A program made the position numbers and the translations under genes. Positions 11,658 through 23,806 of a stretch of DNA of 64,000 nucleotides are shown in pieces. Origin of the DNA: Oreohelix idahoensis (taxonomy: Eukaryota > Mollusca > Gastropoda > Stylommatophora > Oreohelicidae); NCBI GenBank assembly GCA_024509875.1, contig JAMPIV010017568.1, positions 1 to 64,000 of the forward strand, written 5' to 3'. Numbering within the stretch: position 1 is the first letter of the stretch; each line of letters starts with the position of its first letter. The notes below the pieces were generated by a model, which did not search any database, was not told where the DNA came from, and saw only the letters and a program-made list of their open reading frames with translations.

Positions 11658-14317
11658 TGTCACGAAATGGATTTAGGACTAGAGACTGTCTACATATAGT
11701 GACAAGACAATAGTAAGAAGAAAGACTGAAATGATAGATTCAGATAGAAATATAGTGCAAAATGTGAAAGTTGAGACCATTGGCTCCGAGGTTGAGAACC
11801 GAGGTTGATTCTTTCCTCGCCACTTCGGACGTTTAAATTGCTATGGCCTCGAACCACCTCTAACTACCCTATGGGGATAAGGTTCAATTAAGATTCACAA
11901 ACACCAAGGTACAGACAACATATAGCTACTGTACTAAAGGAAATGACTGATGCCAGCTACAATTTATACAAGTTTATTATACACCTATAAACAAACTCAT
12001 ATACATGTCAAATACAAAAAATGCGAGGATGCACACCTGAAACAAAATCAAGCACAGTTAAAAATGCATCAACCCCAACCCTTCTCCCACAATTGCAACC
12101 TGTATGGAGAAAGAAGGTAAGGTTAACTGAAATGAACTACACTGCACTTGATGTCGCCTACACTCCAAACTAGCTGTTCTAAATTCTAACTCTAACTCTA
12201 AGTCCACTGATAGCTGGAACGACTGCGAAGTGACTACATAATCTCTGCACAGACTTCGGTTCTACACAGCCTATCCTGGAATCTCCTGAACACAACTAAC
12301 TGCACCTCTAAACTTCAGCAGCTGTCCTCTGCTATGATTCACCAAAACTAACAGTTCTGCCTATCTGTGCTGACTTCAGTAGAGAGAATGTTTACCCTCT
12401 CTCTCTCCACTAACTCTGGAATTGATGACTGAGGTTTAACAGAACCCCACTGGATTCTGGACTGGAACTGTAGCGGACTTCTACCACTCTGAAATTACCT
12501 GCCCGAGTACCTATAACTGGGCCGTCGGCTTTATTATAGCCGTGAAGAAACGAACATAAAATTACCACAACGCTGGCAGCCTGCCAAATCTGCGTGTGTA
12601 ACGAGCGTCAGAGCTCAGGATTTATCCACAAAAATCCTATTCGCTGGAAAATGTCTTCCCCTGGCTGGGAAAACGTATTTTCTTCCTCTCCGTCCACTAC
12701 TGGCAACTAACGTAAAACCCTTGTGGTTCTGCGAATGCCCCAACTTTGCCGAGGGAGAAATTTTGTGGTCTCAAAATTCCGCTCTCATTCCCACAAAGCC
12801 GGTACCTGCTGTTTTAGACAAAACAAAACAACAGCTAAACAAACCATAATAATACATTTCAAATAACAATTAACTTCCTTATTCTTCACCACGTAACTCC
12901 CCTCTCTACCTGAGCCTACAAAGTAAACATTGGCTAACCCAGATCGCTTGTTCTGCCTGACTAACTCCGAGCAACAACAATATTTTCAATGGCCCGTCTG
13001 GGCAGACGTACTGTGGCCTACTTCTTACGCTGACACTAATGCCGTAATGTTTAACACAACTAAAACTAGCCTTCTCTAGGAATTCCTAAAATTCCCGTCA
13101 ATAATAGTAATCACATTCAAAATGTAATACAAAATAATTCCCTTTAAAATTACTTCTCCCATCTTCTGAATTCACAGAACAATAATGCACAATCAATAAC
13201 ATATAATCCTGTTTACGCTAGCATCTACCTGCCGTCAAAAGTTATACATAACCCCCGATTATCAAATTGAAAACCCCGTAGTTCCGCCACGTGGTGCCGC
13301 AGTTTTTCAACCACGCGCTCCTGCATACATTCATTACTGACAGCACACACGTGCTCCAATTAATACCTCTATCACTTCCGTCCACAGTTATATGCGTAAC
13401 TATATAAATAGCGAGCATCAATACTCTCACTAAAATCACAAATGAAAATACACATTACACGCTCCCGACTATTCTGTAAATAAATAAAATTCGCAGATGC
13501 GGGTTTCTCTGCAGACCTGTTTTTGAAATAGATCCAAGCATGGCCGAAACCTCGCAACTTTCAAATCATCTTAAATACCGCTATTCCTGAAATAAGGAAT
13601 TAAATGGACCTAGTTTCTCATGTCTATCACTCAGATCGAATTGATGGCTCTGGAGTTAAGAATTAGATTAAACTAAAACTTCCCAAGAAACTTAAATGAT
13701 CGGCTAGGACTAGAAAAATTAAATAAAGTCCTCACGCAAAAATTCATGCTTACCAAATCTCGAATTTCCAACTGAAGGCAATCGACAATATGCTTCTGGC
13801 ACCCGGCTTTGGCAATTTTTCATTAAAAGAGAAAGAGGCCATGAAATATAGGCCTTTTATAATCAAGACCCCCACGCGCCGACTTCATGACGTCATATGC
13901 GCGGCGTGGTTCTAAAGCCAATCGGAACTCTGCATTTCAACTGCAGTTAGCTCTCAGCCAATCAGAACCTTAGATCGTTCTGATGTAACGTGCATGGGTT
14001 TTAGACAAAGAAACGAGATTAAGCCTAGCCCTATACTGCGGAAATGAAGCAAAAATGGCCGCAAATAATTTAACTCCCGAAAAATGCGTATATGGCCACG
14101 CACTATCTTTAAAAAAAGGACAATCTGGTGCCAATCCTGATCTAGCCTCTATAATCTTTCTTCTAGAAAAATACTGTCTAATTCCCTACACCCCCATTCT
14201 AAACACATAAAGAAGAACCATAAAGCAGATGAGATCAAACTCCCTCGTGATCTCATCTTGAAAAAACGTAAATAATAGAAGGAGAAGAAACATGGAGAAG
14301 GATTTCCTGTAATCCCT
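11658..14317 (-). repeat. 3' LTR of E6, larger part (split by E7)
   Basis: Matches 25,717-28,376 almost base for base. With 23,694-23,771 it makes a 2,738-bp LTR, the same length as the other copy. It begins TGTCACGAAA in plus-strand reading, and the LTR ends TTTCGTCACA, a near-perfect terminal inverted repeat. It carries the same CRE, CCAAT and TATA-like elements as the 5' copy (13,853-13,962). Confidence 0.9.
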
Positions 14318-15464
14318 TGTTGCTGTCATTTTCGACGGAGTCATCTGTCAAGTTATTTGCTTATGTTTGTATCATAAGTATAATTGTGTCTTTACCTGCG
14401 ATGTCAGGTTGATTAGGGGTTGTCTTCCCTTGTTTATTCATTCATTGTGTTTGACCTTTAGGGTCAGAGGTTGACAGTTCGGCGTAGGCCTATGGGAAGG
14501 TTTTTTTAAGCGGGAGTGAGATATATACTTCCGGGAAGCCGGGAGGTCCTGTTTTTCTGAAGGGACCAAGAGTCCATTGTTTTTCGGGGAGAATCTTCGA
14601 AGTAACTGCTATGGCAGTTTTCCCCAGTGAATCTCTGTGCGTCGGGATGACGACAGAATTCCTTGTGATGTTCTGAGGATTCATTTGCCAGGTAATACCG
14701 ACCTTTATGCATTATTACGCTTTTCGGTGGCAGAACATGTAAAGGATTACCTAGGGTGAACAGCAGCTCACTGATCCGCCATTTCAGAACTTATATATTT
14801 GTGCTCGAGGTAGCCATCCAAGACTGTTAGTCTTATATTGTCCAGAAATCCAGTGACGAAGATATATTGTGGGAGCCGCAGATTGGCGGAACTTCTATCT
14901 ACAATAAGTATTACTGCAGGGTTGATGATAACCTATTTAACAGAAGTACACGGCCGACGTTAGAATGAGGCCTGTGCTTTCGGCTATTATACTACAGCCT
15001 GATATGTGCAATTGGCGGGGAGTGCCAAGTTGCACCTGTGTGTCATAGTAACTAAGGCATCTGACGCGTTTAGTCAGAGACGCCAAGGGCGACGCTACGA
15101 ACTGTCATTATTGGAGAACTTTGCTATTGACCATGCACGTCTATTCTGATGTTTACCTTTTTGAATGCCAAATGTATACCTATCGATGTCAGGTCAGCAT
15201 GATCTTGTTACACTGACTGTTCCTGTTGATATTATGTGTGTTCCCGTCAATAAATGTCTTGAAACATGCCTGCAGTGTCAAAGCATCCTTGATTACTGCA
15301 TGTGAGAGTATGGGTTGCGGGATCTACATCTATACGAGCCTAAACACATTCGCGTCTTCATTCGCACCCACACTCAATTCATCATACGCTCGCACTACAC
15401 ATCTAACAACATGTATACTGTCTTGGGCCAGTGATCACATCAACAAGAGAAAAAGACAGTTACA
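14318..15464 (+). repeat. 5' LTR of E7
   Basis: Starts TGTTGCTGTC and ends GACAGTTACA. It is 1,147 bp and nearly identical to 22,542-23,688. I see a few substitutions near the 3' end and two compensating homopolymer length differences. Confidence 0.93.
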
Positions 15465-17037
15465 TTTCTGGTGGACCAGTTACGTGGGCTCTTATGATAC
15501 ATTTCTTGTCGCCAATGTGGCCTAGAAACTTACATTTCTGATGGACCAGATCTGTGGGTTTAAAAAGAACAGAGCGAGCATTTGACATTATTGTTGACAT
15601 TTATGGATCCAGAAATTTACATTCCTGGTTGGCTGTTACATGTATGATGTCTCCAGTTTTGTCGAGAAAGTTACAAGAAGGACAAGTACACACTACACTT
15701 CTGATCTTTGGGTCTAAGCTACACACGGGACAGCCGTAACACACAGCGCTAATTCTACACTTGCAAGTTTTGGCTACAACAGGACAGAAATAGGTCATCA
15801 ACGGTTGACCCAAATAAACAGTACGAGCATTTATATTATAATGCTACATAAAGCATAACAAGACATGTACTGAAGTTAACTACTAGGCATTTGCTACGTG
15901 GACCATAACTGCATAGAAGGCGGGTTCCTATTGTAAACAGTACTGCTGGTTGTTACACGTTTCATTCAACAACAGACTTTTCTAGGTCAGAGCATTCAAG
16001 CTACATTGTTGGAGGTCAAGTGTCTGTAAACAGTACGTGGAAATAGTAAACATTCAATGTGCAAGGCGTAATTTGAGAAGGTCATAGTAACTTTGGTTCG
16101 TGAATACCACTTTATGTTACAGTGGATTTGACGTTCAGTGCGCGTTTGACATTTCGTTTCTGTGTTCGCAAGGAGAAAGGAATTTATTTTAGTTTCAGCT
16201 GTGACTGAACTTGTTCTGCAACACATTGAAATTGATTGCTATATGTTTATGTTACTTCTACTGTTTTTGGTGTATTTTTCTGCGGGTTTTTCGGTTGGTG
16301 GGTCTTACGGTAAATATGCCACTTGATCGAGGCTTACTGTAAGCGTTCTGTAGGTGCAAATTTTCTTAATTTGGAAATTTGCTAGTGACAATTGGTCGCT
16401 ATTGATGTTAGCTGTGATGTAATTGTACTTAACGTTGTTTTTGTAATATTTTGTCTGTTTTTCAGTTTTGATTGTCGATTTGTTTTGTTTGTATTCTGTA
16501 GGTCTCTCCTTTCTTGTGTATTTCTCTACACATTTTTGGTTAAAACAGTGTTGCCATTTGTATTGTTTTGTATTTTTGTCTTTGTATTTTTTTTTTGGTT
16601 GTACTACATTACTGTCATACACAGTCTACATACACATACTTGGTCATGTTTTGATATTATTGATAAGGTAGACTCTTCATATAGAGTTTCTTAATAAAAT
16701 ATTATTATATAAGATATTTATACAAGTTCTTTGATAAAAGACTTGTTATCTACAAAGATTGAGACAAGGTGAAATACATATTCAAGTTCTTTATAAAAAA
16801 GACTTGTGCCCATAGTGAGTGGGATATAAGGGAATTTTTTTTTTCCACAGGTACTCAAGTGATTTTTTGGGTACATTATAAACAAGAGGATCATACAAAG
16901 TCTTTGTCTAAGACTAAGACAGTAAAATAAAGTGAAGTGAGTATACAAGTCTAGCATTTCAGACTTGTCTCCCATTGAAGTGGGATAAGGTAATTTATTT
17001 AATTTTTTTTTTCAGGTTTCTGATCTCAGTAGACAAG
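15465..17037 (+). other. E7 leader, non-coding, with PBS-like repeats and hairpins
   Basis: A 1.6-kb untranslated leader. The candidate primer binding site TGGTGGACCAGTTACGTGG starts at 15,469, four bases after the LTR. The junction motif TTACATTTCTGGTGGACCAG (15,460-15,479) recurs as TTACATTTCTGATGGACCAG at 15,530-15,549 and more loosely at 15,617-15,640. The last 300 bp hold a series of short hairpins with CAAGT/ACTTG arms (see separate entry). They also hold two pyrimidine-tract CAG sites, near 16,838-16,850 and 17,002-17,015, that look like splice acceptors. T-rich open frames at 16,392-16,694 look fortuitous. Confidence 0.65.
16722..16968 (+). promoter_or_regulatory. cluster of related RNA hairpins upstream of E7 gag
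   Basis: Three clear stem-loops share arms of the form ACAAGT...ACTTGT: 16,722-16,746, 16,783-16,806 and 16,945-16,968 (8-bp perfect stem ACAAGTCT/AGACTTGT, 8-base loop). A weaker fourth has AGTCT/AGACT arms at 16,899-16,915. Repetition of the same stem just before gag suggests an RNA signal such as packaging, dimerisation or translation control. This role is inference. Confidence 0.5.
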
Positions 17038-17244
17038 ATGTCTACATTGGACTACTTTATTACACAAGGGAGAGCCCTTGATAAGACTGGTCAACAGTTA
17101 GAACAATGGGTTGTTGCTCAGTATGACAAAGCATTAGCTGCAGAAGAAAAAAAAGCTCAGGCTGAAGAGAAAAGATTAGAAAGAGAAGCTAATATTGCTG
17201 CTGAACAAAAGAAATTGCAGATGCAGGTGGAGGAAAGGAGATTT

Positions 17245-17595
17245 GAAGCTGAACAAAAGAGATTAGACAAAGAAGCTGAACAAAAGAGATTAGACAAAGA
17301 AGCTGAACAAAAGAGATTAGACAAAGAAGCTGAACAAAAGAGATTAGACAAAGAAGCTGAACAAAAGAGATTAGACAAAGAAGCTGAACAAAAGAGATTA
17401 GACAAAGAAGCTGAACAAAAGAGATTAGACAAAGAAGCTGAACAAAAGAGATTAGACAAAGAAGCTGAACAAAAGAGATTAGACAAAGAAGCTGAACAAA
17501 AGAGATTAGACAAAGAAGCTGAACAAAAGAGATTAGACAAAGAAGCTGAACAAAAGAGATTAGACAAAGAAGCTGAACAAAAGAGATTAGACAAA
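17245..17595 (+). repeat. 27-bp coding minisatellite, 13 copies, in E7 gag
   Basis: Thirteen tandem copies of a 27-bp unit, each coding EAEQKRLDK. By eye the copies are essentially identical. The array lengthens the coiled coil of Gag by about 117 residues and keeps the frame. The mirror frame on the minus strand (MSNLFCSAS repeats) is an artefact of the array. Confidence 0.95.
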
Positions 17596-18647
17596 GAAGC
17601 TGCTGCAGAGGAGAGAAAATTTCAAAAGCTGCAGAGGAGAGGAAAGCTCAAGCCGAGGCTGAAATTAGGAAAATGGAACACGAGGAAAGACTCGCAACTT
17701 TGGAGTTAGAGAAATTGAAATTGGCGAGTACGGGTGCTCAGCAAACAACTTCGAGTACGACAAAGGAGTTTGTTAGTAGGATTAAATTGCCTCATTTCAA
17801 TCCTTTAAAGGATGACGTAGCAGATTATCTAGATAGATTCCAATTTTTGTGCGATACGCATAACATAAAAAAGGAAAAATATGTTGAACAACTGATGCCA
17901 TTTTTTACAGGTGACACAGTGACTACTCTTATGACAATAGACGAACATGAGAGGACTAATTATGATGTTGTCAGGGCAGCATTACTAAAAAAATATCAAC
18001 TAAAACAAGAAGACTATCGTCTTCGTTTTAGGACAATGTTGCCAGAAAATGGAGTAGATTTCTCTGATTTTGTTACAAAGATACGTCGTACATTTACACG
18101 ATGGGTTGAGTTGTCTCAGATTGAGAAAACATATGAAGGTCTAATGGACTTATTATTGCGAGATAAGGTTTTGTCATCTGTTAATGATTCTTTTCTTGCA
18201 TTCCTTCATGAGCGTAAGCCTAAAAGCTTAAAAGAAATGGAGGAATATTGTTGTCAGTATGCCACAGCACATCCCCATGCTACAGTTAGCAATTCTAAAG
18301 TGAAAGAAGGGTTGCCAGCTGCGTCGGCAACACCATATGGCCCTAATTTCAAAAAAAAATTTCAGGGTGCTCAACAAAATTGGAATAGGGGAAGTAATCA
18401 AAATTACACTCAGAAGCGGAGTAATCCAACACATGATGGTTCTTCGTCTATGCAGTGGAGACAAGATGGTAGTTCTCGTAATTTTAGTGGTAATAATTTG
18501 AGACACTTTCGCAAAGGCTATCCAAATAATAACTATTCAAATTTTCGAGGTAATCATTCTCGACGTCAAGATTATGACGATGGTGAATTTAGAAACCGGG
18601 ATTCAAACCGGAATGATGAGTACAATAGACAATATGATCACAAGTAC

Positions 18648-18722
18648 AGGGGAAATGATAGTCGAAATAATTACAGGGGAAATGATAGTCGAAATAATTA
18701 CAGGGGAAATGATAATCGAGGT
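18648..18722 (+). repeat. 27-bp repeat, three copies, in E7 nucleocapsid-like region
   Basis: Three near-identical copies of a unit coding YRGNDSRNN in the Asn/Arg/Gly-rich, probably RNA-binding part of Gag. The last copy differs slightly (DNRG). Confidence 0.8.
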
Positions 18723-21700
18723 AGACCTAGGTTTAACAAGAAAAGACCTTACCAACAGGCAAACTCTGCACAACAAGAGTTTGATGGAGCCTGTAATACA
18801 GCAAATGATAGTGGTAACTCTAGGGCTATCACTGGTTGTGCTTTCGATTTTGGGAGAGCAACTGAATGCCCCCAATGCTTAACATTGTTTGACTCATCAA
18901 CTGTATCTACGCTAAGTTGTGGTCACCCTCTTCCTGCTCTACCTGCTACAGTTGCGCATGATGGGAGAGGATCTCTCATCTTAGATAAAGGTCTAATAAA
19001 TGATAGGCTAGTCTCAGTACTTTTCGATTCGGGATGTACTACCGTCGGGGTTAAGGAGTCTCTGATAGATCCTTGCTGTGCCACTGGAAAAACAATCAAA
19101 TGTGTTACATTTGGTGGTACTATGGAAAGCTATCCTACTGCTATTATTAGGATTGACACTCCTTTCTTCACAGGAGATGTCCATGCATGTCTTCTTCCTA
19201 ATCCTATTGCGGATCTTATAATCGGTCGTATTCATGGGGTTAAGGAATGCACCCCGCAACAAATTTCTAGTTGGGAAGAAGAAAACATTCAAACGGTCAA
19301 TGCAGTGATGACAAGAGCTCAAGCTCTTAATCCCCCAACTTCATCTGATAATAGTAATGAAGTTGATAGCCAAGACGAGCACTTGGTGATTTCCCATGAC
19401 TCGTTTGTTAAACGTCAAGAAGAGGATCCTTCTTTGAAGAAATACTTCCTTCTTGGCAAAGAAAGGGGATCCCAATCAAAATACGAATCACAAATCGTAT
19501 ATTACTATGAAGAATGGTATATTGGTACGAATGGTACAACACTCGGACAAGTCTATGCATTCGCAAATTCTTGTGCCTAAGTGTATGAGAGCCTTAATTC
19601 TTCGGCATGCACACGATTCTCAGTGTGCTGGACACATGGGTTTTTCCAGAACTAAAACTAGAGTCCTTGCGTCCTTCTTTTGGCCATTCGTGAATAAAGA
19701 CATCCGAATTTATTGCCGATCTTGCAAAATTTGTCAAGAGGTCAAGTCTAGGGGTCCGAGACATGCTGCTCCTATTCAGGCTGCAGATATTCCGATTCGG
19801 CCGTTTCAGAAAATGGCTATAGACATCATTGGTCCGTTCAAAATTAAGTCAGCCAGAGGACACCAATTTATCCTCACTTGCGTGGACATGTGCACGCGTT
19901 GGCCAGAGGCTATTCCTCTGAAGAGCATATCAACTGTCGATATCGCTGATGCTCTTTGGCTCGTATTTTCTCGTCTGGGATTCCCCGGAGAAATACTGTC
20001 GGATCACGGCACTCAGTTAATTTCGGACGTTATGTCTCAGGTAATGGCTACGCTAGACATTAAAAGGTCTCTCAGTAGTATTTATCATCCAATGTCCAAT
20101 GGATTGGTAGAACGTCTTAACAGGACACTAAAGAACTTACTTGGCAAGATAACGGAGGATCATCCTGAAGATTGGGACAGGGTTTTACCTGCAGTCCTCT
20201 TTGCCTATAGAGAGGTTCCCAACGAGCATACAGGGTTTTCTCCTTTCGAACTTGTCTTTGGCGCGCAACCGCGCGGGCCAATGTCCTTGTTACACGATTT
20301 GATAACTTCCGATAATATTGACGATGATACACAATCGTCATATGAATATGTTATAGCTCTTAGAGAAAAGATTATCGAATCGTGCAGGTTAGCAACTTCA
20401 TCTTCCGAATTTGCGAAAGAAAAAGCTAGGCGATTTGCTAACAAGAAAAGACGCCTACGTCAACTTTGTCCTGGAGACAAAGCATATGTCTTACTGCCCT
20501 CAAGAGAGAATAGACTTCTCATTTCTTGGAAGGGTCCATACACTATAGTCTCGAAAATTTCTGATGTCGACTATATTGTCGATGTGGATGGAAGGCATAA
20601 AACCTTCCATATAAATATGCTAACAGAGTTTATTGAACGTCCAGACTATTTACAGCCTATTTTCCAGGCGACGGACGACTCTCCAGTCCAACATGGTCAC
20701 ATCTCATCCCTGTCTGTTATACAGGATGAGGAAACTATTTTTTCTGACGTGAACTTACCTCTTCCTACGATTCCACTTACTTCAACGGAATCGTGGAGAG
20801 ACGTTACAGTCTCTTCCAACTTGTCTTTTGAGGAACAGCGTCAAGTATCCTCTACGTTAAAATCATATCAGGATGTCCTTACCGACATTCCTGGACACAC
20901 AGATGTCATAGAACATGACATCATACTTACTGATCGTAATCCGATCAGAGTAAGACCATACCCAATACCTATTCATTTTCAAGCACAAGTCGAGAAAGAA
21001 TTGGATGAAATGATTCAACTACAAATAATTGAACCATCCACTTCAGCTTATTCTTCGTCAATAGTTATTGTTCGAAAGAAAGACAATAACATACGTCTTT
21101 GCGTTGATTATCGCAAATTAAATCAAGTTACGAAGTTCGATGCTGAACCTATGCCGTTATTAGATGATCTACTTATTAGACTTTCTAAAGCTAAATTCTT
21201 TACTAAACTAGACTTGTCGAAAGGTTATTGGCAAGTCCCACTGACGGAACACGCCAAACCTCTCACTGCTTTTTCGACACCTAGGGGTCTGTTTCAATGG
21301 AATTTTATGCCTTTCGGGCTTATGAACGCCCCAGCGACTTTCGTGCGCATGATGCGACGAATTCTATCAGATCGTGCAGATGTCATTGCATATTTAGACG
21401 ACATCTGTCTTTTCAGCGATACTTGGGAAGAACACTATGTGGGTCTAAAGGAATTGCTATCTACTCTACGTGAGCATAGATTGACTGCTAAACCCTCTAA
21501 AGCTTTTGTTGGGTTTAGTGAAATTTCCTTCCTAGGTCATCGAGTTGGTCATGGTCTGTTGAAGACAGAGGACCAAAACATTTCAAAGATATTAAATATC
21601 TCGGTTCCGAAGACAAAAAAAGCAAGTGCGTAGTCTCTTGGGATTGATACAATTCTATGGAAGATTCATTGAGAATCTGTCCTCCATTATGGCACCACTT

Positions 21701-22147
21701 TCAACGTTATTGAAAAAAGGTTCTCCTAATATGGTGCGTTGGTCCCAAGAATGCCAATCTTCATTGGATCAGGTTAAGAATTTGTTCTCATCTCATCCTA
21801 TCTTAAGACTACCGACGATTGATAAGACTTTTGTCCTTCGTAGTGATGCCTCTTCCACTGGCATTGGAGCGGCACTAATGCAGGAATATTCAGGAACTCT
21901 GCATCCTGTAATGTATATTTCTAGGAAGCTGAATGCGGCAGAAAGGAATTACTCGGTTTTGGACCGTGAATTGTTGGCTATGGTTTGGTCCATTCTTAAG
22001 CTACAAAGGTTCCTTCTGGGCGCGCATTTCTTTATGGAAACCGACCAAAAAGCTCTTACGGCTATGCAAAGTAAGGATTTGAAGAGCTCGAGATCTACTC
22101 GTTATGCTATTGCTCTTCAGCCTTTCCTGATATATTTTCAGACTTAG

Positions 22148-22541
22148 GTCTGTCCTTAATATCATAATATGTTGTAATACAAATGTATTTGGATGATGTT
22201 TAGATAATTTAACAAATTTCATTTTGTCCATCCATCAGTGATATGTTGCTAAAATAGCATTGACATTTGTATATTGCTATGATTATATTATTTAGTAATG
22301 TTTGATATATGATTGGTATTGCCAGCAACTTGGGTTTCTTGAATGGTATCCCTTAGTTTGTTTGGCTTAAAGGAAATATTTTCTCCTATGTTGAGAGATG
22401 ATTTGTACCCTCTTCTATTGTACCTGATATTAGGTTCATTGTTTGCATGAGCACAGAAGTGATACTGGTGCTATCTTGCTCATGAACATATTAAAAAAAA
22501 AAAAATTGCATTTTTTTTTTTTTACAGGGGGGTGGTAGTAA
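22148..22541 (+). other. E7 3' non-coding region and polypurine tract
   Basis: AT-rich and non-coding, homologous to 9,092-9,845 of E4. It ends with an oligo-T block and ACAGGGGGGTGGTAGTAA (22,524-22,541), the polypurine tract directly before the 3' LTR. No env-like frame is present. Confidence 0.75.
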
Positions 22542-23688
22542 TGTTGCTGTCATTTTCGACGGAGTCATCTGTCAAGTTATTTGCTTATGTTTGTATCATA
22601 AGTATAATTGTGTCTTTACCTGCGATGTCAGGTTGATTAGGGGTTGTCTTCCCTTGTTTATTCATTCATTGTGTTTGACCTTTAGGGTCAGAGGTTGACA
22701 GTTCGGCGTAGGCCTATGGGAAGGTTTTTTAAGCGGGAGTGAGATATATACTTCCGGGAAGCCGGGAGGTCCTGTTTTTCTGAAGGGACCAAGAGTCCAT
22801 TGTTTTTCGGGGAGAATCTTCGAAGTAACTGCTATGGCAGTTTTCCCCAGTGAATCTCTGTGCGTCGGGATGACGACAGAATTCCTTGTGATGTTCTGAG
22901 GATTCATTTGCCAGGTAATACCGACCTTTATGCATTATTACGCTTTTCGGTGGCAGAACATGTAAAGGATTACCTAGGGTGAACAGCAGCTCACTGATCC
23001 GCCATTTCAGAACTTATATATTTGTGCTCGAGGTAGCCATCCAAGACTGTTAGTCTTATATTGTCCAGAAATCCAGTGACGAAGATATATTGTGGGAGCC
23101 GCAGATTGGCGGAACTTCTATCTACAATAAGTATTACTGCAGGGTTGATGATAACCTATTTAACAGAAGTACACGGCCGACGTTAGAATGAGGCCTGTGC
23201 TTTCGGCTATTATACTACAGCCTGATATGTGCAATTGGCGGGGAGTGCCAAGTTGCACCTGTGTGTCATAGTAACTAAGGCATCTGACGCGTTTAGTCAG
23301 AGACGCCAAGGGCGACGCTACGAACTGTCATTATTGGAGAACTTTGCTATTGACCATGCACGTCTATTCTGATGTTTACCTTTTTGAATGCCAAATGTAT
23401 ACCTATCGATGTCAGGTCAGCATGACCTTGTTACACTGACTGTTCCTGTTGATATTATGTGTGTTCCCGTCAATAAATGTCTTGAAACATGCCTGCAGTG
23501 TCAAAGCATCCTTGATTACTGCATGTGAGAGTATGGGTTGCGGGATCTACATCTATACGAGCCTAAACACATTCGCGTCTTCATTCGCACCCACACTCAA
23601 TTCATCATACGCTCGCACTACACATCTAACAACATGTATACTGTCTTGGGACAGTGATCACCTCAACAAGAAAAAAAAGACAGTTACA
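22542..23688 (+). repeat. 3' LTR of E7
   Basis: 1,147 bp, starting TGTTGCTGTC and ending GACAGTTACA. It is followed by the TCCCT duplication and then the remaining E6 LTR sequence. Confidence 0.93.
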
Positions 23689-23693
23689 TCCCT

Positions 23694-23771
23694 CCTAAAA
23701 ATAGTGAACAAAATGCAAGGAGAAAAAGACATGGGCCATTTGAAAGACAGAATCTCAGTACTTTCGTCACA
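23694..23771 (-). repeat. 3' LTR of E6, remaining 78 bp
   Basis: Continues the E6 LTR after E7 and matches 28,377-28,454. It ends ...TTTCGTCACA, where the interior of E6 begins. Confidence 0.9.
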
Positions 23772-23790
23772 TCACTTCCACCCTCAAAGA
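23772..23790 (-). promoter_or_regulatory. polypurine tract of E6
   Basis: On the minus strand this reads TTTGAGGGTGGAAGTGA immediately before the 3' LTR. It is purine-rich and placed where plus-strand DNA synthesis is primed. Confidence 0.6.
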
Positions 23791-23806
23791 TTGAGCAACG
23801 ATCTCA

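Larger units (their letters stand above)
17038..22147 (+). pseudogene. E7 gag-pol, broken by frameshifts
   Basis: The start is the ATG at 17,038 (MSTLDYFITQG). In order: coiled coil with a 9-residue repeat (17,245-17,595), capsid-like domain about 17,785-18,255, Asn/Arg/Gly-rich region about 18,330-18,770, CX2C-X13-CGH motif 18,867-18,926, protease with active-site DSG near 19,027. Integrase follows: HHCC zone from about 19,610, then AIDIIGP, SDHGTQ and NGLVERLN carrying the D, D and E residues, then a GPY module near 20,535. Reverse transcriptase has YLDD near 21,390, then RNase H. Frames change near 17,620, 19,480 and 21,620, the last in an A7 run. The RNase H lacks its last ~35 residues compared with E10. 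Integrase lies upstream of RT throughout. Confidence 0.88.
14318..23688 (+). mobile_element. E7: complete Ty3/gypsy element with integrase before RT
   Basis: Two 1,147-bp LTRs (14,318-15,464 and 22,542-23,688) and a perfect TCCCT duplication (14,313-14,317 and 23,689-23,693) define the element. The intact E6 LTR at 28,372-28,381 shows the empty site. Order in the interior: long leader, Gag coiled coil with a 13-fold repeat, capsid, Asn/Arg-rich region, CX2C-X13-CGH motif, protease, integrase, GPY module, reverse transcriptase, RNase H. This integrase-before-RT order is that of Gmr1-like elements. Several frameshifts and a truncated RNase H end make the copy defective, although its LTRs differ at only a handful of sites. 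Confidence 0.9.

Noticed and set aside
16305..16694. T-rich open frames in the E7 leader resembling membrane proteins
   Set aside because: Hydrophobic Phe/Val/Leu content follows from T-richness. No homologous frame in E10 and wrong position for env.
17157..17594. 145-codon minus-strand frame of MSNLFCSAS repeats
   Set aside because: Mirror of the 27-bp coding minisatellite in E7 gag. The repeat unit length (a multiple of 3) keeps it open.
17245..17595. CRISPR-like array
   Set aside because: Contiguous tandem repeat without spacers, in a eukaryotic coding region.
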